A DNA stretch of 64,000 nt, taken from assembly GCF_018449525.1 (NCBI RefSeq), contig NZ_JAAVUS010000003.1:186001-250000 (forward strand), written 5' to 3'. Of the stretch, positions 1 through 7,541 are shown piece after piece (the stretch's first letter is position 1; the number at the start of each line of letters is the position of its first letter). The position numbers were made by a program, and so were the translations under genes. This DNA is from Bradyrhizobium sp. dw_78. GTDB taxonomy: Bacteria; Pseudomonadota; Alphaproteobacteria; Rhizobiales; Xanthobacteraceae. The notes under the pieces are model-generated. The model was given only the letters and a program-made list of their open reading frames with translations, had not been told where the DNA came from and searched no databases.

Positions 1-567
1 GGCGGGCTGATCCTTGTAGAAGCCGTCCATATAGGCGGAATCGGCCTGAAGGGCCGCCTTCACGCCTTCCAGGAAGACGAAATTGTGCCGCGAGCATTTC
101 GCCGAACCCTGGAACGGCAATATCCGCTCGACCATGTCGGGGAAAATGGCGCCCCAATGGAATGTCTGAAGCGCGCCCATCGACCAGCCGGTAACGAGCT
201 TGATTTTCTTGATGCCGAATTTCTCGACGACGAGGCGCTGCTGCTGCACGACATTGTCATAGGCCGTGATGTTCGGAAAGCGCGAGCCGTTGAACGGAGC
301 CGGTGTATTGCTCGCCGAGGTCGACAGGCCATTGCCGAAAATGTTCGGGATAATGATGAAATACTTTGCGGGATCGAGCGCCATGCCGGGCCCGATCAGC
401 CACTCGTTCTCCAGATGCGTTCCGGAATACCAGCAGGGATAGACGATCACATTGTCCTTGGCCGCATTGAGCGTGCCATAGGTTTTGTAGGCCATCTTGG
501 CGCCGCGCAGGATCTGCCCGCACTGCAAAGTGACATCGCCGAGTTCGAAGATTTCATAGTCCACCAT
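1..567 (-). CDS. MetX-like alpha/beta hydrolase (partial, cut by window edge)
   Basis: The reading frame starts at the ATG whose complement is 565-567 and runs off the window at base 1, so only about 189 N-terminal residues are seen. It begins MVDYEIFELGDVTL and contains the nucleophile elbow GWSMGA (about residue 127) and the segment THLENEWLIGPG, which resembles the homoserine O-acetyltransferase (MetX) branch of the alpha/beta hydrolases. Members transfer acyl groups or hydrolyse esters, and many rhizobial homologues have no proven substrate. It lies 25 bp downstream of the ABC transporter ATPase gene on the same strand and is probably the last gene of that operon, which hints that it processes the imported compound. 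Fold is well supported; substrate is unknown. Confidence 0.8.
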   Translation of the reverse strand, partial: MVDYEIFELGDVTLQCGQILRGAKMAYKTYGTLNAAKDNVIVYPCWYSGTHLENEWLIGPGMALDPAKYFIIIPNIFGNGLSTSASNTPAPFNGSRFPNITAYDNVVQQQRLVVEKFGIKKIKLVTGWSMGALQTFHWGAIFPDMVERILPFQGSAKCSRHNFVFLEGVKAALQADSAYMDGFYKDQPA

Positions 568-592
568 AGCCGATCCCCTGTTCTGGTTTAAT

Positions 593-1714
593 CTACGCGG
601 ATAGTGCCGTTGTTTTTGAAAGCAGGCGTCCGAGGCTGGTCGGCCACGCCGCCAGCACCACATCCCCGATCGTGTACGGGTCCCGGAAGTAGGTGCGCTC
701 CGGCACATAGGCGACGAATTCGTCGGTGCCGATCGCGTCCAGCATGACCTTGACGAAGTTGCCCTGGTATTCGACCGCCAGAACCCGGCTCGCCAGCGAC
801 GACCTGTCCGCCGCCAGATCGAGGCCCGGACGGACGAGATCGATATCGTCGCGCCGCACGGCGACGTCTACCGTGTCGCCCTGGCTGACGCGGGAGTTGC
901 CGATCGGCACCGCGACCGCCTTCATCTCCGGGGCCGTGAGACTGACGCGGTCACCGGAGATGGCGCCGACCCGGCCGGAAAACACGTTCTGACCGCCGAG
1001 GAATTCGGCGACGTAGCGATCCCTGGGGGTGGCGTAGACATCGCGCGCTGGTCCCGCCTGCATGATCTGCCCGCGATCCATCACCACCACCATGTCGGCC
1101 AGGGCAATCGCCTCCAGTTGCGAATGGGTGACGTGAACGAAGGTGATGCCGAGCTCGCGCTGCATCCGCTGCAGCTCGACCCGCATTCGCACCCGCAATT
1201 GTTCATCGAGGGCCGAGAGCGGTTCGTCGAGCAAAAGCACGCGCGGCTCGGTAATGGCCGCCCGGGCCAGCGCGACACGCTGCTGCTGCCCGCCGGAGAG
1301 TTGCGCCGGCAGGCGGTTGGCAAGTTCGGTCAGCCGGACCTTTTCGATCATCGCATCGGTCTGGCGATAGCGGTCCGCCTTGCTCATGCCCCGTATCCGC
1401 AATGCGAAGGCGATATTGTCGCGCACGGTCAAATGCGGAAACAGGGCGTAGGATTGAAACATCATTGCGGTGCCGCGCTCGACCGGCGGCAATCCCACGA
1501 CGTCTTCGCCGCCGATCAGGATCTCGCCGTCGGTCGGATCCTCGTGGCCCGCGATCATGCGCAAGATCGTGGTCTTGCCGCAGCCGGATGGCCCAAGGAA
1601 ACAGCAATAGGCGCCGTCCGGAATTTTCAGGTTGATGCCCTGCACCACCGTATGCACGCCGTCGTAGCTCTTGGTGAGACCCGCAAGCTCGATGTCTCCG
1701 CGCTTGACCGCCAT
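593..1714 (-). CDS. ABC transporter ATP-binding protein, polyamine type (PotA-like)
   Basis: This 373-residue ATPase powers the importer encoded upstream. Walker A GPSGCGKTT is at about residues 41-49, the signature LSGGQQQR and Walker B LLLDEPLSALD follow, and a C-terminal TOBE-like regulatory domain fills the last 120 residues, as in PotA/MalK-type subunits. The start ATG at 1714 is preceded by GGAGTAACGGCA. The open frame extends further upstream, but that part overlaps the permease gene in another frame and is a shadow. The gene follows the permease by 14 bp. Class is secure; the substrate (polyamine or another small cation) is inferred from the binding protein and permease type. Confidence 0.93.
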   Translation of the reverse strand: MAVKRGDIELAGLTKSYDGVHTVVQGINLKIPDGAYCCFLGPSGCGKTTILRMIAGHEDPTDGEILIGGEDVVGLPPVERGTAMMFQSYALFPHLTVRDNIAFALRIRGMSKADRYRQTDAMIEKVRLTELANRLPAQLSGGQQQRVALARAAITEPRVLLLDEPLSALDEQLRVRMRVELQRMQRELGITFVHVTHSQLEAIALADMVVVMDRGQIMQAGPARDVYATPRDRYVAEFLGGQNVFSGRVGAISGDRVSLTAPEMKAVAVPIGNSRVSQGDTVDVAVRRDDIDLVRPGLDLAADRSSLASRVLAVEYQGNFVKVMLDAIGTDEFVAYVPERTYFRDPYTIGDVVLAAWPTSLGRLLSKTTALSA

Positions 1715-1728
1715 TGCCGTTACTCCAG

Positions 1729-2622
1729 TCAGTTTTCGTTGGCGCGGGCGCTTCGCCGCCGCTGCATGAACACGATGGTCCCGAGCGCGGCAGCGATGAT
1801 GACAAAGGAAATGATCGTGGTGACGGTTCCCAGCGCGTAGAGCGACGGCGACGTGACATTGAGCGTCATGCTCCATATCTCCAGCGGCAAGGTGTTTTGC
1901 GGGCCGGCCGTTTGCAGGGTGCGGGCGAACTCGTCGTAGGAAAGCGTGAACCCGAATAGCGCTACGGCGACCAGCCCCGGCGCCAGCACCGGAATGATCA
2001 CCAGCCGGATGGTTTGCCAGGTCGTCGCCCCGAGATCGCGCGCGGCCTCTTCCCAGGCCGGATTGAATCTCGACATCACCGCGAACATCACCAGCACGCC
2101 GAACGGCAGCGTCCAGGAGAGTTGCGCCCCGAGCGCGGAACCGAAAGGCGAGGTATCGATGCCGATCGCGTTGAACAACAGGCCGACGCCGATGCCCAGC
2201 ACCAGGCCGGGTGCCACCAGGCTGCCGATCATCAGCGCGAAGACGATATTGTCTCCGGGAAAGCGGCGGCGAAACGCCATCGCGGCCATGAACGAGACCA
2301 CCACCGTGATCGCGGTCACCACTATGGCCAGCTTGATGGAACGATCGAATGCTCCCTTGACGTCGCCGGTCCTCACCTGCGTGAAGAGGTCGACGAACCA
2401 GTGCAGCGACAGTCCCTTCATCGGGAACACCAGCCCGCCGCGAACATCCTGGAACGACAGGATGTAGATGCAGATCATCGGACCATAGAGCGCGATGACG
2501 TAAAATGTAAAAAGCGCAGCCAGCACATAGAACGTCCACGGCCGGCCACCGCGGCTCGGCGCGATGGCCTTCTTGCTGACGCGCGGAGGATCCATCACGG
2601 CGGTGTGCGGCGTCGCGCTCAT
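1729..2622 (-). CDS. ABC transporter permease, PotC-like
   Basis: A 297-residue inner-membrane permease of the binding-protein-dependent type, with about six hydrophobic segments starting at WTFYVLAALFTFYVIALYGP (about residues 28-47). The EAARDLGATTWQT segment (about residue 190) is the EAA loop that contacts the ATPase. Its start overlaps the stop of the previous permease by 4 bp (ATGA), a sign of translational coupling. It is the second of two permeases, as PotC is in PotABCD-like systems. Substrate is not determinable from the sequence. Confidence 0.92.
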   Translation of the reverse strand: MSATPHTAVMDPPRVSKKAIAPSRGGRPWTFYVLAALFTFYVIALYGPMICIYILSFQDVRGGLVFPMKGLSLHWFVDLFTQVRTGDVKGAFDRSIKLAIVVTAITVVVSFMAAMAFRRRFPGDNIVFALMIGSLVAPGLVLGIGVGLLFNAIGIDTSPFGSALGAQLSWTLPFGVLVMFAVMSRFNPAWEEAARDLGATTWQTIRLVIIPVLAPGLVAVALFGFTLSYDEFARTLQTAGPQNTLPLEIWSMTLNVTSPSLYALGTVTTIISFVIIAAALGTIVFMQRRRSARANEN

Positions 2623-3482
2623 TGCGTGATCTCCTTGCGGATATCGACGGTGCGCAGGATGAAGGAGACCACGGCGAGCAGGATCACGGTCAGGACGATC
2701 GCGCTTGCCGCGGCGCCCGGATATTGGAGCACCGAGATGTCCTCGTAGAAAGCGCCCACGACCGAGGCCGATCCGCCGCCGGACATCACCTTGGTGACGA
2801 AGAAATCGCCCATCACGATCGAAATGACGAAGATCGACCCCAGCGCGATCCCGCTCTTGGAGAGCGGCACCACGATCAGCCGCATGATGTCGAAACGGCT
2901 GGCCCCCGCATCCACCGCCGCCTCGATCACCCGCTTGTCGATCCGCGCCATCGAATTGAAGATCGGCACGATCATGAAGATCGTCAGCTGATGCACATAG
3001 GCGACGACGACGGCGAAGCTCGAATACAGCAGGAATTCAAGCGGTTCGCGAATGAGGCCAAGCCGCAACAGCGCCGAGTTGATGAGCCCCTCCTTTCCCA
3101 ATAGCGGAATCCACGAAATCATCCTGATGATGTTCGACGTCCAGAACGGAACCGTGCAGATCAGAAACAGGCCGATCGCGAGCAACGGATTGCGGACGTG
3201 GAAGACCAGGAAATACGCGATGAAGAAGCCAAGCAGCAGCGTGAAGAACCAGGTGAGAACCGTGAACTTGATGGTTTCGAGATAGAGATTGAACGTCAGT
3301 CCGGACGTCAGAACGGTTGCATAGTTCGCAAGCGTGAACGTCGGAATCAGGCCTCCGAAACCGTCGGTCTCGAACACGCTTGCGACCAGCACCACCAGGA
3401 TAGGCAAGACGAAGAAGGGTATCAGGACGAGCATCAGCGGCGAGATATAGAGCCAGCTCTGTATCGGTCGGGAAATGGTCAT
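2619..3482 (-). CDS. ABC transporter permease, PotB-like
   Basis: A 287-residue inner-membrane permease with six predicted membrane segments, beginning with LYISPLMLVLIPFFVLPILV near residue 11. The EAA-type loop reads EAAVDAGASRFD (about residue 188). It lies between the binding-protein gene (65 bp upstream) and the second permease (4 bp overlap), so it forms a heterodimeric channel with that partner. Family assignment is strong; substrate is inferred only by association with the PotD-like binding protein. Confidence 0.92.
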   Translation of the reverse strand: MTISRPIQSWLYISPLMLVLIPFFVLPILVVLVASVFETDGFGGLIPTFTLANYATVLTSGLTFNLYLETIKFTVLTWFFTLLLGFFIAYFLVFHVRNPLLAIGLFLICTVPFWTSNIIRMISWIPLLGKEGLINSALLRLGLIREPLEFLLYSSFAVVVAYVHQLTIFMIVPIFNSMARIDKRVIEAAVDAGASRFDIMRLIVVPLSKSGIALGSIFVISIVMGDFFVTKVMSGGGSASVVGAFYEDISVLQYPGAAASAIVLTVILLAVVSFILRTVDIRKEITQ

Positions 3483-3547
3483 AAAGGCCTCTGGATTTGT
3501 CTTCTGGTCGGCATTGACCGACCGGAAGCTTTGCCGACGAAGGTCGA

Positions 3548-4864
3548 TCAGGCGACCTTGAAGTCGTTCCAGCGCTTGTTCATGTAAGCCGCCTCATCCA
3601 TCAGCGTGTTCCAGCACGAAATATTGGTGACGCGATCGACAAAGGAGCCGCCGTCGCGGACCGTGCCGGCCACCTCCATCGGCACGCCGTAGGGATCGGT
3701 GACGGGTTCGGGGGCGGGCTTGCCTTCGTACCAGAAGGCGTATTCGGCCGGGGTCATGAACTTCTTTGCGGTGGAGGGGACCGGGCTGTAGTAGCCATAG
3801 CGGCTGACGAACGCGCCCTGCCAGCCCGACATGTACCAGTTCATGTATTCATAGGCGGCATCCAGCTTTTTGCCGGTCAGATGCTTCATCAGACCCATGC
3901 CGTTGCACCAGCCGCGATAGCCCTCCTTGCCGTCCTTGATGTTGACCGGGGCATAGGTGCAGGGAATCTGCTTCACCCGGACGGCGGCGACAGCCGGCGA
4001 CCACATCGATTGAATGACGACCTCACCGGCGGCCATCAACTGCACCGACTGGTCGAACGTGGTCCAGGTGGCGCGGAATTGTCCGGCCTTCTTCAGTTCG
4101 ATCAACTTGTCGCAGGTGAAGTCGATCTCCTTCTTGCTCATGTTTCCCTTGTTGCCGTATTTGATCAGGCCCGCGCTCTCGAAACACAGCGCCGCGTCCA
4201 TGATCCCGATCGCAGGGACATCGAGGATGGCGGCTTTGCCCTTGAATTTCGGATCGATCAGGTCTTTCCATTCGGTCACGGTATGACCCACGAGGTCCGG
4301 CCGATAGCCGATGGAGTCGGCATTGTAGACCTGCGGAACGTTGGTCAACCAATCCGTGACGCCGTCGTGCAATTCCGTCGAATCATGTTTCTCGATGTAG
4401 AGCGCTTCGTAAGGTGAAATGCCCTGGCGGGGAATCTTGTGTCCGTCGAGCTCTCCCTTGGTGAAGATCGGCAGGAAATTATTGAACTCCGCGATCTTCT
4501 TGGCTTCGATACCCTGGATAACGCCGCGCTTGGCGGCGAGCTTGGCCTGCCAGCCCTCGAGATCCGCTATATCGACGCTGTTCGGCTGCGTGATGAATCG
4601 ATTGATGGCCGCCGAGGTGTCGAGATTCTGCATCGTCACCTTGAAGCCGAGATCTTTCGCTGCCTGATCGCCGATCGCCTTCACGACGGAATAGGAGACG
4701 CCGACGTGGCGCAACTCGATATCCTTGATCTCCTGCGCCCAGATGGTCGGAAAACCGGTGATGACGCCTGATCCCGCAACGGCAGCGCCTGCCTTCAGAA
4801 ACGATCGCCGATTGACGCGCTTGGGAGACGTTGTCGGATTGTCTTTTTCATCCTTGGCAGTCAT
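3548..4864 (-). CDS. Extracellular solute-binding protein, PotD-like, Tat-exported
   Basis: A 438-residue periplasmic binding protein that should capture the substrate for the importer. The N-terminus carries a twin-arginine motif NRRSFLK at residues 18-24, then a hydrophobic stretch (AGAAVAGSGVITGF) and a likely cleavage region near IWAQE, so export as a folded protein by Tat is expected. The body resembles group-1 spermidine/putrescine-type binding proteins. It is the first gene of a five-gene minus-strand operon (binding protein, two permeases, ATPase, MetX-like hydrolase), so the promoter should lie within the gene-free stretch to its right. The exact ligand cannot be read from the sequence. 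Confidence 0.9.
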   Translation of the reverse strand: MTAKDEKDNPTTSPKRVNRRSFLKAGAAVAGSGVITGFPTIWAQEIKDIELRHVGVSYSVVKAIGDQAAKDLGFKVTMQNLDTSAAINRFITQPNSVDIADLEGWQAKLAAKRGVIQGIEAKKIAEFNNFLPIFTKGELDGHKIPRQGISPYEALYIEKHDSTELHDGVTDWLTNVPQVYNADSIGYRPDLVGHTVTEWKDLIDPKFKGKAAILDVPAIGIMDAALCFESAGLIKYGNKGNMSKKEIDFTCDKLIELKKAGQFRATWTTFDQSVQLMAAGEVVIQSMWSPAVAAVRVKQIPCTYAPVNIKDGKEGYRGWCNGMGLMKHLTGKKLDAAYEYMNWYMSGWQGAFVSRYGYYSPVPSTAKKFMTPAEYAFWYEGKPAPEPVTDPYGVPMEVAGTVRDGGSFVDRVTNISCWNTLMDEAAYMNKRWNDFKVA

Positions 4865-5579
4865 TTCTCACCTCTGGTCAATGTTCGACACCGGGGATGG
4901 ACTGCGGATGGTACAGTTTGCAACCGCTACCGGCATTGGCAGGGTTGGATTTCGACAAGCATAAAGATCGTCACGCTTGCCACTACCAGCAGTTCATTTG
5001 TCGCTCGTGACAAAAAGTGTCTGGCAAACGGCACGCGCGCGAAACTAGCTTTTTCACCCAGAGCTGAGGGTCAAAACACGTATTTATTTTGAGCTAAGAA
5101 ACAGATATGCGCTGCCGGAGGTGCCACCCTGACGGCCGCCGATATTATCGGCAGCGTGGCGCTACAACGTTCACGGACAACACGCTTATCACCCTCTGCG
5201 TCTAATTGATGTGCATTTTGAGAGTTAATTTGCTTGATTGCATACGGCGAGACTTTCGGACTCATTCGTCGCCGACGTCGGACCGCAATTGGAGATCATG
5301 CCCCTTTTTGACCGAGGCAACAGCTGCTCGATGGTGCTTTTGACCACTGAGCTGACAGCCGTATCAGCGGAGCATCATTGCCGGATCTCGCGAACAGGGC
5401 GAAGCCCGGTCAAGCATTGGCCGACCTCGTTGTCGGGTGCCGCGGTCGACCGAAATAATAGAGTGTTTTCCGGCAAACCGGCCTGCGACCCGGACCAATA
5501 CGCGGCCGGCAAGGACTGGCGATCATGCGCCCGTTCTGCTATGGACCCGTCCTGCGCCCGCGTCTGACCGCGGGTCTCC
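4865..5579. other. Gene-free stretch upstream of the ABC operon
   Basis: About 715 bp between the ABC operon start and tRNA-Arg. It is more AT-rich than its surroundings from about 4960 to 5260. Small ORFs here (for example 5071-5265 minus) lack a convincing ribosome site or family features. It should contain the promoter of the ABC operon (minus strand) and of the tRNA; I could not pick out a convincing -35/-10 pair. Confidence 0.5.
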
Positions 5580-5656
5580 GGTCCCGTAGCTCAGCCGGAT
5601 AGAGCGACGGTTTCCTAAACCGTAGGTCGGAAGTTCGAGTCTTCCCGGGATCGCCA
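5580..5656 (+). tRNA. tRNA-Arg (anticodon CCT)
   Basis: A full cloverleaf can be folded. The acceptor stem 5580-5586 pairs with 5646-5652 (one G-T pair), the D arm is GCTC/GAGC, and the anticodon stem ACGGT/ACCGT encloses the loop TTCCTAA, giving anticodon CCT (reads AGG). The T stem GGAAG/CTTCC encloses TTCGAGT. The discriminator G and CCA (5654-5656) are encoded. Its 3' end recurs in the window at 5758-5770 (13 bp exact) and 19601-19637 (degenerate), suggesting that it has served as an integration site. Confidence 0.96.
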
Positions 5657-5757
5657 GCGCGCCTGTTGCGCTTTGCGTAATGAAATCAACCGTTTCTCCG
5701 TTCAACCCGTCCGCGCCTTGAAAAGGCTGTGTGCGAAGGGCGATCGGCGCCGCCGAT

Positions 5758-5770
5758 CCGGGATCGCCAG
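5758..5770 (+). repeat. 13-bp exact copy of the tRNA-Arg 3' end (possible att core)
   Basis: CCGGGATCGCCAG at 5758-5770 repeats exactly bases 5645-5657, which span the acceptor 3' strand, CCA and one flanking base of tRNA-Arg, 113 bp further right in the same orientation. The flanks do not match. This could be an attachment-site remnant. At 13 bp a chance match within 100 bp is unlikely but not excluded. Confidence 0.5.
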
Positions 5771-5784
5771 GGGTTGCGGTCCGG

Positions 5785-7269
5785 TCATATCGATCCGTCC
5801 CGATCGGACTCAAAATGGAAGAAGTTTCGAATGCGGGGCAGCAGCCGGCCGCCCATGTCGACATTCTCGGTCGCGCGGGTCATGGCTTGCCGATGGAGGA
5901 TATCCAGCCCGTGCCTCGCCGACTTTTCGAATGCAGATGCCAGTTCGGGATCCGTCGAGATCAATGGCGCGATGGCGTCGTGAGGCAGGATGTAGATCCG
6001 GCAATATGTACGTGCCGTCGCCGTCGCGGCGTGAGGCGTTCCCGTAAAGAGACCGATTTCACCGATATATTCTCCAGCTCCAATGCAACCGATGGTCTCG
6101 GCGGCAGCCGCCTCGGTCTGTCGCGTGACTTCCAGTATGCCTGATGCAACGACATAGAGATTGGTGTCCGCGGCTCCCTCAACGAAGAGCTTTTCGCCGG
6201 GCTCAATTAAGCGCGATTTCAGTTTGTCGACGAGGCCGTCTATCTGCTGTGCCGTAAGACATTCGAATAGAACAAGGCCATGAAGGAGTCTGCGCGCCAA
6301 GTCGGTTGTCGTTGACGAAATCTTATCGGGTTCACCGTGCTGACGTTTCTTTTCAAGAAACCCGCCATAATAAAGCTGCTGGCGCGCGCGCCTGAGAAGC
6401 AGATCCTTTGCCGGCGAGAGATCCTTTGTGCTCTCCACGAAAAACGAGATCTTATAGACGTTTCGCTTTGATCCTAGTTGGATGAGAACCGCCGTTGGCT
6501 CAGGCATTCTGAGAATGTTCGGGCAGAGCAGGGTTGCTTGCTGGAGCGTATCAATGATGTTTTCCGGATTCGCACGTTCAGGACACGAGATCTCGACGGA
6601 CGCTGCCCGGCGCTGGCGAGGAACACTTCTGTTGATGATCTCGGCCTTGGCGATATGACTGTTGGGAATGATCGCGACATCATCCCCGTCAGTCTGAATG
6701 CGGATCGATCGCCAATTGATCTGCACGACCTGTCCTTCGATCTTGTCGTCAATCTGAATTCTGTCACCGACACCGAACGGCTCCTCGACGCCAACGGCCA
6801 TTCCGGCAAATACGTCGGCGAGGGTATTCTGCAGCGCGAGGCCAAGGACAATCGCTAACACCCCGGATGTCGCCAAAAGACCGGTGACCGGAAGGGCAAA
6901 TACCGAATTCAGGACGACAAGCGCTGTCGCGATGTAGATGGCGGCGCCGAAGAGATCGGAAAACAGCGTGGTCTGGCGCGCGCGTCGATCACGGTGAAAG
7001 CTGAGCCAGAGAAGCGAGACAATGATCCTGGCCCCCAGCAACCACCAGGCGCCTCCGATCGCTCGCATCCACAACGCCGCGCTGTCGAGCGGCCCGCTGG
7101 GAGGCGGAAAGATCGGAGAAACGCCCCGTCTCAGAAGATAGATGCTGATCGCCGCGAATACCGCGGAGTCGAATGTGAGACGGATGCGGTCCGGAAAGCG
7201 ACGTAAGGCGAGGATGCCGATCACGGTGATCGCAACAAGCACAGCGGCTGGAATTAAAGTCGGACTCAT
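5785..7269 (-). CDS. MscS-type mechanosensitive channel with C-terminal cyclic-nucleotide-binding domain
   Basis: A membrane channel of about 494 residues. N-terminal hydrophobic helices lead to the pore helix and beta domain (GVLAIVLGLALQNTLADVFAG, about residues 134-154, then EEPFGVGDRIQID), typical of MscS. The last 150 residues form a cNMP-binding-like domain starting around LIEPGEKLFVEGAADTNLYV. The phosphate-binding cassette reads GEYIGEIGLFTGTPHAATA, where the arginine usually found after the proline is histidine. I chose the ATG at 7269. A TTG 36 bp further up would extend the frame, but neither has a strong ribosome site. It stands alone, between tRNA-Arg and the RND operon. Architecture is well supported; nucleotide gating is doubtful. 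Confidence 0.9.
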   Translation of the reverse strand: MSPTLIPAAVLVAITVIGILALRRFPDRIRLTFDSAVFAAISIYLLRRGVSPIFPPPSGPLDSAALWMRAIGGAWWLLGARIIVSLLWLSFHRDRRARQTTLFSDLFGAAIYIATALVVLNSVFALPVTGLLATSGVLAIVLGLALQNTLADVFAGMAVGVEEPFGVGDRIQIDDKIEGQVVQINWRSIRIQTDGDDVAIIPNSHIAKAEIINRSVPRQRRAASVEISCPERANPENIIDTLQQATLLCPNILRMPEPTAVLIQLGSKRNVYKISFFVESTKDLSPAKDLLLRRARQQLYYGGFLEKKRQHGEPDKISSTTTDLARRLLHGLVLFECLTAQQIDGLVDKLKSRLIEPGEKLFVEGAADTNLYVVASGILEVTRQTEAAAAETIGCIGAGEYIGEIGLFTGTPHAATATARTYCRIYILPHDAIAPLISTDPELASAFEKSARHGLDILHRQAMTRATENVDMGGRLLPRIRNFFHFESDRDGSI

Positions 7270-7515
7270 GCCATCGCCATGATCGCTATTTGGGCTCCAC
7301 GCCAAGCATGCCGGTTAATCGAACGCGGGGATAGGCGCGATAATGTGGTACGGCAAGCTTCCGCCGTGGCGTTTTCTGCCTACCGGAGCATCGTCTCCGC
7401 CGGCATATTGGACAGAAATGCGACAGGTCGCCAAGTGGGGCAAGATCACAAATAGTGCGAGTGCCTTCGCGAAGGAGGGCAGGGGCAGCGCGAGCCGGCG
7501 CCTGTTCGCAATCCT

Positions 7516-7541
7516 CGCCGCAGGACTCCGATCCTGCGGCG
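7516..7541 (-). terminator. Strong hairpin directly after the RND pump stop codon
   Basis: CGCCGCAGGA (7516-7525) and TCCTGCGGCG (7532-7541) form a perfect 10-bp stem with a 6-nt loop. It begins at the base after the stop codon of the minus-strand RND gene. No T run follows, so it is either a 3'-end-protecting hairpin or part of a factor-dependent terminator. Confidence 0.6.

Noticed and set aside
1715..2539. Upstream extension of the ABC ATPase frame
   Set aside because: Overlaps the permease gene in another frame. The ATPase domain starts at 1714 with a ribosome site, so this is not a fusion.
5071..5265. Small 64-codon ORF in the region before tRNA-Arg
   Set aside because: No ribosome site, no domain, and base composition unlike coding DNA.
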